Positions 36,318-45,903 are shown, numbered from the stretch's first letter. The stretch: DNA of 64,000 nucleotides from Methylobacterium sp. SyP6R (GCF_019216885.1 NZ_JAAQRC020000001.1:4715501-4779500), one strand, 5' to 3'. Program-made: numbers and translations. The notes: a model not told the origin generated them from the letters alone.

Positions 36318-37880
36318 TCACCTCTCGAACAGCGATCCCTGCAAGGCGCCCGCCTCGGGCGCCTTTTTCGCGTCGGTCCCGCTCTCCTTGCGCCGGGCCG
36401 CCCGGCGCGGGGCCGGTCGCGCCGGAGACGGCGGGGTCTCGGGCGGAGCCGCGCCGTCGATCGTGGCGGCGACGCGCCCGTCGGCGAACTCCACTGTCAC
36501 CTGCCCGGCCGCCCGCGCCGCCTCCGCCGCGCCGACCGGCCGGCCGGAGCCGTCGAGCACCAGCGCGTAGCCGCGGGCCAGCACCGAGCGGTAGTTGAGG
36601 CTGGAGAACAGGGCGGTCGCCCGCGACAGGCGGCCCGCGAGGCGTTCGAGGCCCTGGGCCGGCGCCCGGTCCAGCCGACGCGCCACCCCGTTCAGCCGCT
36701 CGCCCTGCACCGCCAGCACCCGCTCCAGGGCGTGGCGCGGGCGATGGTCGATCGCCGCCAGGCGCTCGCGAGCCCGGGCGAGGCGCAAGGACGGTGGATT
36801 GCGGGCAAGGCCCTGGAGCGCCCGGTTGAGGCGGCCTTGCGCGTCCCGCGCATTGGCGGCGAGCGCCGGCGCCAGGCGGGCTTCCGCGAGGTCCAGGCGC
36901 TGGCGCTTCTGGGCCAGCAGCGCCTCCGGGCCCGGCAGCGCGCGGGCGAGCCCGCGCAACTCGCCCCGGCGCTGGTCGACGAGACGGATCAGCGCGCCGG
37001 CATGGCGCCGGCTCAGGGAGTCGAGGTCGGCCAGCAAGTCGTGGAGCACCGGCACCGCCATCTCGGCGGCGCCGGTCGGGGTCGGGGCGCGCCGGTCGGC
37101 GGCGTGGTCGATCAGCGTGACGTCGGTCTCGTGCCCGACGGCGGAGATCAGCGGGATCGTGCTGGCGGCGGCGGCCCGCACCACGATCTCCTCGTTGAAG
37201 CACCACAGATCCTCGATCGAGCCGCCGCCGCGGGCGACGATCAGCACGTCCGGCCGCGGGATCGCGCCGCCGGGCTCCAGCGCGTTGAAGCCGTGGATCG
37301 CCGCCGCGATCTCTTCCGCCGCGCCCTCCCCCTGGACCCGCACCGGCCAGACCAGGACGGGGCGCGGGAACCGGTCGGCGAGCCGATGCAGGATGTCGCG
37401 GATCACCGCGCCGGTCGGCGAGGTGACGACGCCGACGACCGTGGGCAGGTAGGGCACCGGCCGCTTGCGCGCGGCGTCGAACAGGCCTTCGGCGGCCAGC
37501 AGCCGGCGGCGCTCCTCCAGGAGCGCCATCCAGGCGCCGGCCCCGGCGGGTTCGAGCGAATCGACCACGATCTGGTAGGCGGACTTGCCCGGATAGGTCG
37601 TGATCCGCCCGGTGACCACGACCTCCAGCCCCTCCTTGGGCTTGTGGCGCAGCCGCAGCATCGTGCCCTTCCAGATCACGGCGTCGATCTTGGCGCCGCC
37701 ATCCTTGAGGCTGAAATAGGCGTGGCCGGAGCCGTGCGGGCCGCGATAGCCCGAGATCTCGCCCTTGAGGCGCACATGCCCGAACGCATCCTCGAGGGTG
37801 CGCTTGAGGGCGGTCGCCAGTTCGGTGACCGACCATTCGGGCACGTTGGCGATCGGGGCGGAGAAGGCGGAAGCGGACAT
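36318..37880 (-). CDS. xseA: Exodeoxyribonuclease VII large subunit
   Basis: A 520-residue XseA. The N-terminal OB fold ([25 protein letters not shown]) is followed by the nuclease core with [31 protein letters not shown] and [29 protein letters not shown] long basic coiled coil completes it. With XseB it degrades single-stranded DNA in both directions. The ATG at 37880 gives the normal start; one at 37958 would add 26 unconserved residues. The tail is basic ([11 protein letters not shown]). It is divergent from purD. Confidence 0.94.
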   Translation of the reverse strand: MSASAFSAPIANVPEWSVTELATALKRTLEDAFGHVRLKGEISGYRGPHGSGHAYFSLKDGGAKIDAVIWKGTMLRLRHKPKEGLEVVVTGRITTYPGKSAYQIVVDSLEPAGAGAWMALLEERRRLLAAEGLFDAARKRPVPYLPTVVGVVTSPTGAVIRDILHRLADRFPRPVLVWPVRVQGEGAAEEIAAAIHGFNALEPGGAIPRPDVLIVARGGGSIEDLWCFNEEIVVRAAAASTIPLISAVGHETDVTLIDHAADRRAPTPTGAAEMAVPVLHDLLADLDSLSRRHAGALIRLVDQRRGELRGLARALPGPEALLAQKRQRLDLAEARLAPALAANARDAQGRLNRALQGLARNPPSLRLARARERLAAIDHRPRHALERVLAVQGERLNGVARRLDRAPAQGLERLAGRLSRATALFSSLNYRSVLARGYALVLDGSGRPVGAAEAARAAGQVTVEFADGRVAATIDGAAPPETPPSPARPAPRRAARRKESGTDAKKAPEAGALQGSLFER

Positions 37881-38031
37881 CGGGCGCGAAGCTACCGCCT
37901 TCAGGACAGCCGCGGAAGGCCGCGCGGCCGCTTGAGCGGGCGCGTGACCCCCGCGCATCAGTCCGGTTGCCGGCAGGAGCCGCCTTCCCTAAACGTCGCG
38001 CGAGATGTCAGGATTCTTGTCGGAACCGGCG

Positions 38032-39321
38032 ATGCGCGACCAGCACCCCCTCACCCTCCTGCTGATCGGCTCCGGCGGGCGCGAGCATGCGCTGGCCTGG
38101 AAGCTGGCCCAGAGCCCGCTCTGCCGGCGCCTGCTGATCGCGCCGGGCAATCCCGGCACCGCGGCGCATGGCACCAACCTCGCCCTCGACGTCACCGACC
38201 ATGACGCGGTGATCGCCGCCTGCCGGCAGGAGGGCGTCGATTTCGTGGTGGTCGGCCCCGAGGCGCCGCTCGTGGCGGGGCTGGTCGACGCGCTCTCGGA
38301 GGCCGGCATCAGGGCCTTCGGGCCGAACGCCGCGGCGGCCCAGCTCGAAGGCTCGAAGGCCTTCACCAAGGAACTCTGCCGGGAGTTCTCGATCCCGACC
38401 GCCAGCTTCGCGCGCTTCCGTGCGGTCGAGCCGGCGCTCGCCCACCTGCGCGCCGGCCGCATCCCGGTCGTCGTCAAGGCCGACGGTCTCGCCGCCGGCA
38501 AGGGCGTGGTGGTGGCCGAGACCCTGAGCGAGGCCGAAGCCGCCGTGGAGACCATGCTGGGCGGTGGGATGGGGGCCGCCGGGGCCGAGGTGGTGATCGA
38601 GGAGTGCATGGTCGGCGAGGAGGCGAGCCTGTTCGCCCTCTGCGACGGCACCCGCGCCGTGCTGCTCGGCACCGCCCAGGACCACAAGCGCGTCCATGAC
38701 GGCGACCAGGGCCCGAATACCGGCGGCATGGGCGCCTATTCCCCCGCTCCCGTCCTCACGCCGGATCTTGAGGCGGAGGTGATGGAGCGGATCATCCGCC
38801 CGACCCTCGACGGCATGCGGGCGCGGGGCACGCCGTTCTCGGGCATCCTCTATGCCGGGCTGATGCTGACGGCCGACGGCCCGATGCTGATCGAGTACAA
38901 CACCCGCTTCGGCGATCCCGAATGCGAGGTGCTGATGCCGCGCCTCGCCTCGGACCTGGTGCCGCTGCTCACCGCCGCCGCCTCGGGCGACCTGTCGGGC
39001 ATCGAGCCCGAGTGGCGGACAGAGGTCGCGCTGACCGTCATCATGGCCGCGCCCGGCTATCCCGGGACCGTCGCCAAGGGCTCGGAAATCCGCGGGCTCG
39101 CCGAGGCGGAAGCCGCCGGCGCCCTGGTGTTCCAGGCCGGCACCAGGCGCGACGGCGAGCGGCTGGTGGCCGACGGCGGCCGGGTGCTGGCGGTGACGGC
39201 GCTCGGCCGCGACGTGCGCGAGGCACAAGGACGTGCCTATGCCGCCCTCGACCGGATCGACTGGCCTGAAGGCTTCTGCCGCCGCGACATCGGCTGGCGC
39301 GCGGTGGCGCGGGAGACCTGA
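38032..39321 (+). CDS. purD: Phosphoribosylamine--glycine ligase
   Basis: A 429-residue ATP-grasp enzyme of normal PurD length, third step... of the purine pathway counted as its second reaction: 5-phosphoribosylamine plus glycine and ATP give GAR. Motifs are [20 protein letters not shown] at the N-terminus, [30 protein letters not shown] and [15 protein letters not shown]. The ATG at 38032 is preferred; another in frame at 38005 adds nine residues. It is divergent from xseA. It is a core gene. Confidence 0.95.
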   Translation: MRDQHPLTLLLIGSGGREHALAWKLAQSPLCRRLLIAPGNPGTAAHGTNLALDVTDHDAVIAACRQEGVDFVVVGPEAPLVAGLVDALSEAGIRAFGPNAAAAQLEGSKAFTKELCREFSIPTASFARFRAVEPALAHLRAGRIPVVVKADGLAAGKGVVVAETLSEAEAAVETMLGGGMGAAGAEVVIEECMVGEEASLFALCDGTRAVLLGTAQDHKRVHDGDQGPNTGGMGAYSPAPVLTPDLEAEVMERIIRPTLDGMRARGTPFSGILYAGLMLTADGPMLIEYNTRFGDPECEVLMPRLASDLVPLLTAAASGDLSGIEPEWRTEVALTVIMAAPGYPGTVAKGSEIRGLAEAEAAGALVFQAGTRRDGERLVADGGRVLAVTALGRDVREAQGRAYAALDRIDWPEGFCRRDIGWRAVARET

Positions 39322-39394
39322 GCCTTACTTCGTGCGTTACCCTGGGGGTCCAACTGAGAGACTCTTGGGGTGAGAGACCCTTGGGGAGCGCCCG

Positions 39395-40303
39395 ATGCCC
39401 GCCGACCTGTTTCCCGGCTTCACGTCGCACTGGATCGAGACACCCGGCGGGCGCTTCTTCGCCCGGGCCGGCGGGCCTGCGGACGCACCACCCCTGGTGC
39501 TGCTGCACGGCTTTCCCCAGACCCATGCCTGCTGGCACCGGATCGCGCCTTCGCTCGCCCGCAACCACCGGGTGATCTGCCTCGACCTCAAGGGCTACGG
39601 CTGGTCGGCGGCGCCCAAGGGCGATGCGGCGCACGAGGCCTATTCGAAGCGGCAGATGGGCCGGGAGGTGGTCGCCGTGATGGAGCGGCTGGGCCATGTC
39701 CGCTTCGGGCTGGTCGGCCACGACCGCGGCGCCCGGGTCGGCTACCGCCTCGCCCTCGACGAGCCGGGCCGGATCGAGCGCCTCGCCCTCCTCGACATCC
39801 TGCCGACGATCTCCCAGTGGCAGAAGATGGACCGGGAGCCCGAGGCCTACCCGCATTGGCGCTTCCTGGCGCAGCCGGCGCCGATCCCCGAGCAGGAGAT
39901 CGGCCAGGCGCCGATTCCCTATTACGAGGACCTGCTGCGGATCTGGACCGGCTCCGGCACCCTCGACGCCTTCTCCCCCGGCGCCCTCGACCTCTACCGC
40001 CAGAGCTGGAACGTGCCCGAGCGCATCCACGCGAGTTGCGAGGATTACCGCGCCGGGGCCGGCCCGGACCGGGCCGCCGACGAGGCCGACCTCGCGGAGG
40101 GGCGCCGCCTCGCCGGGCCGGTGCTGGTGCTGGTCGCAGACCGCTTCGTCGGCCGCGACGGGCTCGACCCGGTGCGCCAGGCCTGGACCGGCACCTTCGC
40201 GCCGGAGGACACCACCTTCGAGATCGTGCCCTCCGGCCATTTCGTCGCCGAGGAGAACCCGCAGGCGACGTTGACCGTGCTGGAGCGGTTCCTGGCCCCC
40301 TGA
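39395..40303 (+). CDS. Alpha/beta hydrolase, haloacetate (fluoroacetate) dehalogenase-like
   Basis: A 302-residue hydrolase. The nucleophile is Asp110 in GHDRGARV, with Arg111 and Arg114 that hold the carboxylate. Asp134 and His282 (SGHFVAEE) complete the triad. The halide pocket of fluoroacetate dehalogenases (His, Trp, Tyr) is matched by His154, Trp155 (AYPHW) and Tyr218. These positions nearly coincide in number with those of the Rhodopseudomonas enzyme RPA1163 (304 residues). It should hydrolyse haloacetates to glycolate, possibly including fluoroacetate. It stands alone between purD and rarD. An epoxide hydrolase is the main alternative but would need different pocket residues. Confidence 0.85.
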   Translation: MPADLFPGFTSHWIETPGGRFFARAGGPADAPPLVLLHGFPQTHACWHRIAPSLARNHRVICLDLKGYGWSAAPKGDAAHEAYSKRQMGREVVAVMERLGHVRFGLVGHDRGARVGYRLALDEPGRIERLALLDILPTISQWQKMDREPEAYPHWRFLAQPAPIPEQEIGQAPIPYYEDLLRIWTGSGTLDAFSPGALDLYRQSWNVPERIHASCEDYRAGAGPDRAADEADLAEGRRLAGPVLVLVADRFVGRDGLDPVRQAWTGTFAPEDTTFEIVPSGHFVAEENPQATLTVLERFLAP

Positions 40304-40320
40304 ATTCCGGTTGCCCAACC

Positions 40321-40421
40321 TCGCGGGAGACCCGCGCGGAGCGGGTGACCGCTCCCCGCCCCGGACCGTAGCGGGCGTGCCGCCCCTGCGGCACAACCCG
40401 GGCGGGCGCGCGTCGCCCGGG
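40321..40421 (+). promoter_or_regulatory. Leader with four successive perfect hairpins upstream of rarD
   Basis: In 101 bases there are four perfect stems: 40323-40335 (5 bp, loop AGA), 40338-40355 (7 bp, loop GTGA, a GNRA-type tetraloop), 40377-40394 (7 bp, loop CCCT) and 40397-40421 (8 bp, 9-base loop). The last stem covers the G-rich ribosome site of rarD. The first two could instead terminate the dehalogenase transcript. No known riboswitch class was recognised. Confidence 0.4.
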
Positions 40422-40431
40422 GGAAACATCC

Positions 40432-41307
40432 GTGGGTCTGATCTACGCGCTCGGCGCCTTCCTGAGCTGGGGCCTCGTCGTCCCGGTCCATTTCCGCCTG
40501 CTCGACGGGGTGCCGGCCTGGGGCATCCTCGCCCATCGCATCGTCTGGTCGGGCCTGTTCATCGCGCTGCTGCTCGTGACCTTGCGCCTGATGCGCCGGG
40601 GACCGATCGTCTCGTTCCAGCGCCGGCACGCCTTCCTGCTGCTCTCGGCCCTCGTCATCGCGGCCAACTGGTCGCTCTACCTGTGGGCGGTGCAGAACGG
40701 GCGGATGCTGGATGCGAGCCTCGGCTATTTCATCAACCCGCTGGTCAACGTCGCGCTCGGCGCCCTGGTCCTGCGCGAACGCCTGCGCCCGCTCCAGCTC
40801 ACGGCTGTGGCGCTCGCCGCCATCGGGGTCGTCGCGGCGGTCGTGGCGGCCGGGACCCTGCCGTGGATCGCGCTCACGCTCGCCGTCAGCTTCGCGATCT
40901 ACGGCCTGATCCGCAAGCTGGTGCCGATCGACCCCATCCTGGGCTTGGGCGCCGAGACCTTCGCCCTCGTGCCGGCGGCACTGGCCTACTTGGCGATCGC
41001 GCCGACGCCGCCGGGCCAGGGCGCCGGGCAATGGCTGCTCCTGATGCTCACCGGCGTCACCACCGCGGTGCCGCTGATGTGGTTCGCGGCCGCCGCTTCC
41101 CGGCTCAAGCTCTCGACGATCGGCCTGATGCAATACATCGCCCCGTCCTGCCTGCTGGGCCTGAGCGTGCTCGTCTACGGCGAAAAGCTGCCGCCCTCCC
41201 GGGCTCTCGTCTTCGGGCTGATCTGGGCGGGGCTGGCGCTCTACGCCGTCGATGCCGCGCGCCCGCGCCGCGCGGTCGCACCGGCGCCCGAGGACAAGCC
41301 AGCCTGA
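40432..41307 (+). CDS. rarD: EamA family transporter RarD
   Basis: A membrane protein of 291 residues with ten predicted helices in two EamA halves. GLIYALGAFLSWGLVVPVHF at the start, ANWSLYLWAVQNGRMLDASLGYFINPLVNV and IGLMQYIAPSCLLGLSVLVYGE are RarD signatures. It starts with GTG directly after a structured leader. RarD proteins are drug/metabolite-type exporters whose physiological substrate is poorly defined. Confidence 0.92.
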   Translation: MGLIYALGAFLSWGLVVPVHFRLLDGVPAWGILAHRIVWSGLFIALLLVTLRLMRRGPIVSFQRRHAFLLLSALVIAANWSLYLWAVQNGRMLDASLGYFINPLVNVALGALVLRERLRPLQLTAVALAAIGVVAAVVAAGTLPWIALTLAVSFAIYGLIRKLVPIDPILGLGAETFALVPAALAYLAIAPTPPGQGAGQWLLLMLTGVTTAVPLMWFAAAASRLKLSTIGLMQYIAPSCLLGLSVLVYGEKLPPSRALVFGLIWAGLALYAVDAARPRRAVAPAPEDKPA

Positions 41308-41392
41308 CGCAAGCCCCACCGGTCAAGCTTCCCCCGTCCAACCATAATCGCCGGGCTCTCTGGCCTCACGCGACGAATCGGCGGGGGCCGCG

Positions 41393-41515
41393 ATGATCCT
41401 GGACGACGTGAAGACGAGGGACACGGACGGGCCGCACCCGATCTGGCTGGTGGTCGGTCCGTGGGCGGTGTTCGCCGTGGCGGTGGGGGGATTTCTGGCG
41501 CGGTGGTGGCCGTGA
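41393..41515 (+). CDS. Very small single-span membrane protein (40 residues)
   Basis: The ORF encodes 40 residues: a charged start (MILDDVKTRDTDGPHP) and one hydrophobic helix (IWLVVGPWAVFAVAVGGFLA) ending RWWP. It sits in the gap after rarD, before a palindromic repeat. The ribosome site is only G-rich (GCGGGGGCC), so expression is uncertain. The overall plan resembles the 48-residue protein encoded at 63197-63343, also with a single C-terminal span. Confidence 0.4.
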   Translation: MILDDVKTRDTDGPHPIWLVVGPWAVFAVAVGGFLARWWP

Positions 41516-41557
41516 GCCGACATTGCCCAGTCTGACACTGACGGGTGTGCTCCACCG

Positions 41558-41697
41558 CGTCATTCCGGGGCCGCGTAGCGGAGCCCGGAATCCAGACACT
41601 CAGTTGGTAAAAGATAAAACGGAACGCGATCCGCCTTCTTCCGAACCATCCGCGGTTCTGGATTCCGGGCTCCGCTTTCGCGGCCCCGGAATGACGA
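41558..41697. repeat. Palindromic repeat, family C (CGTCATTCCGGGG type)
   Basis: The outer arms CGTCATTCCGGGGCCGCGTA and GCGGCCCCGGAATGACG and inner arms GGAGCCCGGAATCCAGA and TCTGGATTCCGGGCTCC form a long interrupted stem around an AT-richer centre (TTGGTAAAAGATAAAACGG). This type is common in Bradyrhizobium, Rhodopseudomonas and Methylobacterium genomes as I recall. Only one copy was seen here. Confidence 0.85.
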
Positions 41698-41737
41698 GGA
41701 GTGTGTCAGATCCGTCTTGAATCTCGAGGGATCGCAC

Positions 41738-42505
41738 TCACGTGAGCATCTGCAGGTCACCGTCCACCGCCAGCGCCTGGCCGGAGATGGTCTTGCCCCG
41801 CGCGGAGGCGAGGAACAGAATCTGGTCCGCCAGTTGCCGGGCGGTGACGTAGTCCTTGATCGAGGCCGCCGAAAAAGCCGCCTGCTCCATCTCCGAGAAG
41901 CCGATGCCGCGCTGCTGCGCCTTGGCCTCCAGCACCCGGCGCTGCCGGTCGCCCGCGACGATGCCGGGGAGCACCGCGTTCACACGGATGCCGTCCGGCC
42001 CGAGTTCCCGCGACAAGGACTTCGTGAAGCCGATCACCGCCCATTTCGCCGCCGCGTAGGGCGTGCGCAGCGGGAAGCCGAAGCGGCCCGCCGCCGAGGA
42101 CAGGTTGACGATCGACGGGTTGGCGCTCCTGCGCAACGCCGGCACCGCCAGGCGCACGCAGTTGAACTGCCCGGTGATGCAGATGTCGAGGGTGCGGTCC
42201 CAGTCCTCCGGGTTGATCTCCTCGACGCGCCCCGTCGGCCCGGCGATGCCGGCATTGTTGACCAGGCAGTCGAGCCCGCCGAGGGCCGTGTCCGCCTCCG
42301 CGAACAGCCGGGCGACGTCGTCGCGGGAGGCGACGTCGGCGTAGGTGCCGGTGATCCCGGCCGGCAGGGCCGCCAGCGCGTCACGATCGACGTCGCAGAC
42401 ATGGACCCGCGCCCCCTCCTCGATGAAGGCCTCGGCCACTTCGAGCCCGATGCCGCCGGCGCCCGCGGTGACCAGCACCTTCAGGCCGTTCAGTCCCATC
42501 TCCAT
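41738..42505 (-). CDS. Short-chain dehydrogenase/reductase
   Basis: A 255-residue classical SDR. The cofactor motif is TAGAGGIGLEVA with Asp after beta-2 (VCDVD), suggesting NAD+. The active site is NLSSAAG and YAAAK. The ATG at 42505 is preceded by GGAGA at suitable spacing; the frame is open far upstream through the GntR gene but in a different reading frame of that gene. It lies 16 bases after the GntR gene and is probably cotranscribed with it. It may be part of the catabolic route encoded on the opposite strand. Confidence 0.9.
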   Translation of the reverse strand: MEMGLNGLKVLVTAGAGGIGLEVAEAFIEEGARVHVCDVDRDALAALPAGITGTYADVASRDDVARLFAEADTALGGLDCLVNNAGIAGPTGRVEEINPEDWDRTLDICITGQFNCVRLAVPALRRSANPSIVNLSSAAGRFGFPLRTPYAAAKWAVIGFTKSLSRELGPDGIRVNAVLPGIVAGDRQRRVLEAKAQQRGIGFSEMEQAAFSAASIKDYVTARQLADQILFLASARGKTISGQALAVDGDLQMLT

Positions 42506-42521
42506 GATCTGTCTCCGGTTC

Positions 42522-43277
42522 TCAGGGGGCGAGCCGCCCCGTCGTCTCGATGAAGGCGGCGCTGCCGGCGATGTCGGCGCCGAGCGCCGCGCGGGCGCCC
42601 TCGGCATCGCCGGCCGCCAGCGCCGCCACCAGGGCGGCGTGATGCGCCTGCGCCCCGCCCTCGGCGAGGCGGCGGGGCGAGGAGCGCATGTCGAGGTTGA
42701 GCACCGGGCCGATGCGCAGCCACAGGCCCTCGATGATCGCGACCAGCGAGGGCAGTCCGGCGGCCTCGTAGACCGCGAAATGCAGGTCGCGGTTGGCCCG
42801 CATCGCCCGCTCCAGGTCGGGCTCGGGCGCCCGCACCTCGTGGCGGAAGACCGCATCGTGCTCCCGGATCTCCGCGAGGGCGCCGGGCCGCACCGCCCGC
42901 GCGGCCTCGGCGGCCGCAAATCCCTCGACGGCGATGCGCACCCGGGTCAGCTCGCGGAATTTGTCCAGCGTGATCACCGGCACCCGGACCGCGCGGTTGG
43001 GCAGCACCTCCAGGGCCTCGTCGGCGACGAGGCGCGACACCGCCTCCCGCGCCGGCATCATCGAGGTGCCGAGCCGCTCCGCGACCGTGCGCAGGGACAG
43101 CCGCTCGCCGGGCGCCAGCCCGCCGGCGATCAGCAGATCGCGCAGGGCATCGTAGACCTGGGTGCCGAGGGTGATCCGCGCGAGCGCGCCCGCCGGCTCC
43201 GGCCGGTCGCCCGCAGGCCCCTGCCGGTTGCCTGCCGGCGGCCCGCGCCCAGGCGCATGCAAGTCCCGCCTCTCCAA
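42522..43277 (-). CDS. GntR-family transcriptional regulator, FadR/FCD subfamily
   Basis: A regulator of 251 residues. The winged helix-turn-helix (about 38-100) contains YDALRDLLIAGGLAPGERL and LRTVAERLGTSMMPAREAVSRL. The all-helical FCD domain shows the metal or ligand Asp and His residues (DLHFAVYEAAG and HHAALVAALAAGD). It begins with TTG after a strong GGGGGAGG site. It is divergent from an ABC importer cluster, and a perfect palindrome between them is a likely operator. The effector is probably a small organic acid taken up or made by the cluster. Confidence 0.88.
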   Translation of the reverse strand: MERRDLHAPGRGPPAGNRQGPAGDRPEPAGALARITLGTQVYDALRDLLIAGGLAPGERLSLRTVAERLGTSMMPAREAVSRLVADEALEVLPNRAVRVPVITLDKFRELTRVRIAVEGFAAAEAARAVRPGALAEIREHDAVFRHEVRAPEPDLERAMRANRDLHFAVYEAAGLPSLVAIIEGLWLRIGPVLNLDMRSSPRRLAEGGAQAHHAALVAALAAGDAEGARAALGADIAGSAAFIETTGRLAP

Positions 43278-43365
43278 GCGACGGACCTCCCCCTCACGTT
43301 TCCCCGTTCGGCGCGGCGGACGGTCGGACCGTCTCGACAGGCGCGCCGTTTGATGCCAGCCTAAG

Positions 43366-43375
43366 TGTGATCACA
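43366..43375. promoter_or_regulatory. Candidate GntR operator
   Basis: A perfect 10-bp palindrome, TGTGATCACA, between the divergent GntR gene and the binding-protein gene. FCD-type GntR regulators commonly bind short palindromes of the TGT-N4-ACA or TGGT-N-ACCA kind. It lies 52 bases upstream of the ATG at 43427 and 89 bases from the GntR start. Confidence 0.5.
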
Positions 43376-43426
43376 GATCACGGCAACCCGAACGACCGTG
43401 ATGCGATCTCGGGCAGGACACGCACC

Positions 43427-44692
43427 ATGACGCAGGGCTCCACACCCAAGCGCCACCCCCTCTCTCGCCGTTTCCTCGTGCAGGGCGGCCTCGCGGCCGG
43501 CGCCGCGCTGGCGATGCCGGGCCTCGTGCGGGCGCAGGGCGCGCAAGCCATCCGCATCGGCCACCTCACGCCGCGCACCGGCTTCCTCGGGCCGCTCGGC
43601 GAATACGCCGTGATGGCGGCTCAGCTCGCCGCGGAGGAGATCAACGCCGCCGGCGGCATCGGCGGCCGCAAGGTCGAGCTCCTGACGGAAGACTCGGTCA
43701 ACCCGCAGACCGCGTCGAGCAAGGCCGAGCGCTACGTCGAGCGCGACAAGGTCGCGGCGATCGTCGGCGAGATTTCGTCCGCCTCGGCACTCGCCATCGG
43801 GCAGGTGGCGCAGCGCGGCAAGACGATCTTCCTCAATACCGGCGCCAATTCGGACGCGTTGCGCGGGCAGGATTGCAAGCGCTACATGTTCCACGTCGAG
43901 GGCGCGAACTCGATGTACGTCAAGGCGGTCGGCCGCTCCCTGACCGAGCAGGGCTTGGTCAAGGGCAAGCGCTGGTACTCGCTGACCGCCGATTACGCCT
44001 TCGGCCACGACCTCCTGCGGGTCGCCAAGGGGTTCATGCAGGGCCAGGGCGGCACCTTCGCGGCCGACGAGCTGGTGCCGACCGACGCCACCGATTTCTC
44101 GGCCTACCTGATCAAGATCCGGCAAGCCAAGCCCGATCTCGTGATCTCGAACCTCGCCGGCAACCAGATCACCAACTTCCTCAAGCAATACGCCGAATAC
44201 GGCCTGCCCTTTCCGGTCGCCGGCTTCGGCTTCGACACCGCGCTGGCCTGGGGTGCCGGCCCCGGCAACTTCGCCGGTACCTGGCCGTGCCTGTGGCACC
44301 ACAAGGTCGATACGCCCTCGGCCAAGGCCTTCGTCGCCGCCTTCACCAAGAAATACGGCAAGCCGCCGGAGAACCAGGCCTGGGGCGACTACAACGCAGT
44401 CAAGATCGTCGCCAAGGCGATGGCCGATACGGGCTCGACCGAGGGGCCGAAGCTGGTCTCGTACCTGGAGGGCGGCGCGAAGTTCGACGTGCAGAAGCCC
44501 CGCCCCGGCTATTTCCGCGCCCGCGACCACCAGTTCATCAGCGAGATGTACGCGATCACGGCGCTGCCGGCCGACAAGGTCAAGGACAAGTGGGACCTCT
44601 TCACCTCCACCCCGGCGATTCCCAGCCCGAACGAGGACATGGAAGTGCTGGCGCCGACGGCGGAGGAGGCGGCGTGCCGGATGGAGGGGTAG
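43427..44692 (+). CDS. Liv-type ABC transporter substrate-binding protein
   Basis: A 421-residue periplasmic binding protein. A twin-arginine signal (SRRFLVQGGLAAGAALAMPG) is cleaved probably after VRA. The Peripla_BP_6 fold follows from IRIGHLTPRTGFLGPLGEY. The ATG at 43427 places the signal at the N-terminus; the frame upstream to 43367 lies in the operator region. It belongs with the permease and ATPase genes beginning at 45025, from which it is separated by a family B repeat. Confidence 0.92.
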   Translation: MTQGSTPKRHPLSRRFLVQGGLAAGAALAMPGLVRAQGAQAIRIGHLTPRTGFLGPLGEYAVMAAQLAAEEINAAGGIGGRKVELLTEDSVNPQTASSKAERYVERDKVAAIVGEISSASALAIGQVAQRGKTIFLNTGANSDALRGQDCKRYMFHVEGANSMYVKAVGRSLTEQGLVKGKRWYSLTADYAFGHDLLRVAKGFMQGQGGTFAADELVPTDATDFSAYLIKIRQAKPDLVISNLAGNQITNFLKQYAEYGLPFPVAGFGFDTALAWGAGPGNFAGTWPCLWHHKVDTPSAKAFVAAFTKKYGKPPENQAWGDYNAVKIVAKAMADTGSTEGPKLVSYLEGGAKFDVQKPRPGYFRARDHQFISEMYAITALPADKVKDKWDLFTSTPAIPSPNEDMEVLAPTAEEAACRMEG

Positions 44693-44756
44693 GGATCCGG
44701 CTTCCTGCGTGAAGTCGCTCCTCTCTCCACGATGACAGCGGCGACTGGTGAGCATC

Positions 44757-44951
44757 TCCCCTCTCCCCGCGGGCGGGGAGAGGGCTGTGTCCCCGTTCAG
44801 GGGGCGCAGCGAGGCGTCAGCCGAGGGTGAGGGGGTCGCGACGAACGAGACTCCTCCGGAAACTCCCCCTCACCCCCGCTTCGGCTTCGCCTCCGCTTGC
44901 CGCGTCTCCTGAACGTCGACACGGCCCTCTCCCCGCCCGCGGGGAGAGGGG
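44757..44951. repeat. Palindromic intergenic repeat, family B copy 4
   Basis: It lies in the 332-base gap between the binding protein and the permease, the same operon position as copy 1. Outer arms CCCTCTCCCCGCGGGCGGGG and CTCTCCCCGCCCGCGGGGAG and inner GAGGGTGAGGGGGT and CCCCCTCACCC match the family. The rest of the gap holds only weak ribosome-site sequence before the GTG at 45025. Confidence 0.85.
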
Positions 44952-45024
44952 AAACCCGCGCCTCATCCTGAAATCATGTGGCGTACGCCCATGAACGCAA
45001 AGATGTTCGACAGGAACTAACCCC

Positions 45025-45903
45025 GTGCTCTTCCTCACCCTCGCCGTCGAGCAGGTCGTCAACGGCCTGTTCCTGGGCGCGATCTATCTCCTGATCGCGC
45101 TCGGTCTCTCGCTGATCTTCAGCCTGGGCGGCATCGTCAACCTGGCCCACGGCGCGTTCTACGCGATCGGTGCCTACCTGACGATCCAGCTCTCGCCCGC
45201 TCTCGGCTTCGGCGGCTCCCTCGTCGCCGCGCCGGTCCTCGTCGCGGCAATCGGCCTCCTGGTCGAGCGGTTCCTGTTTCGCCGCTTCTACCGCGCCGAC
45301 CCGATCCTCTCGCTGCTCCTCACCTTCGGCCTCGCCATGGTGGCCGAGCAGGCCCTGCGGATGATCTTCGGCGCGCCGCCCCTGCCCTATTCGATCCCGC
45401 AAGCCCTGCGCGGGCAGATCTTCGTCGGCGATTTCGTGCTGTCGCGCTACCGGCTCACCATCCTGGCGGCGGTGGTCGTGGCGGTGGCGGGCGTCTGGTT
45501 CCTGCTCCAGCGCACCACCTTCGGGCGGGTGGTCCGGGCCGGGGTCCAGAATCCCGACATGGTCGCGGCCCTCGGCATCTCGCTCAAACCCTACATGGCG
45601 ACCGTGGTGGGCTTGAGCGTCGGCCTCGCGGCGCTCGCGGGCGTGATGCTGGCGCCGATCTCCGGCGTCCACCCGGCGATGGGCGCCGAAGTGCTCACCG
45701 GCGCCTTCGTGGTGGTGGTGATCGGCGGGCTCGGCTCGTTCTGGGGCGTGGTGCTCGCCGCCCTCATCGTCGGCATCGTCCGCGGCCTGATGGTGCTGGT
45801 CTATCCCGGCTTTGCCGAGGCGGCGATCTACGCCCTGATGGCGGTCATCCTGCTCGTGCGGCCCCGCGGCCTGCTCGGCGAGCGCATCCTGCGGTTCGAG
45901 TGA
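45025..45903 (+). CDS. livH: Branched-chain amino acid-type ABC transporter permease (LivH)
   Basis: A 292-residue permease with about eight membrane helices. Characteristic are LGLSLIFSLGGIVNLAHGAFYAIGAYL and VIGGLGSFWGVVLAALIVG. It begins with GTG. Its stop overlaps or abuts the next gene, which carries the second permease and both ATPases in one chain, so translation is coupled. Confidence 0.92.
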   Translation: MLFLTLAVEQVVNGLFLGAIYLLIALGLSLIFSLGGIVNLAHGAFYAIGAYLTIQLSPALGFGGSLVAAPVLVAAIGLLVERFLFRRFYRADPILSLLLTFGLAMVAEQALRMIFGAPPLPYSIPQALRGQIFVGDFVLSRYRLTILAAVVVAVAGVWFLLQRTTFGRVVRAGVQNPDMVAALGISLKPYMATVVGLSVGLAALAGVMLAPISGVHPAMGAEVLTGAFVVVVIGGLGSFWGVVLAALIVGIVRGLMVLVYPGFAEAAIYALMAVILLVRPRGLLGERILRFE

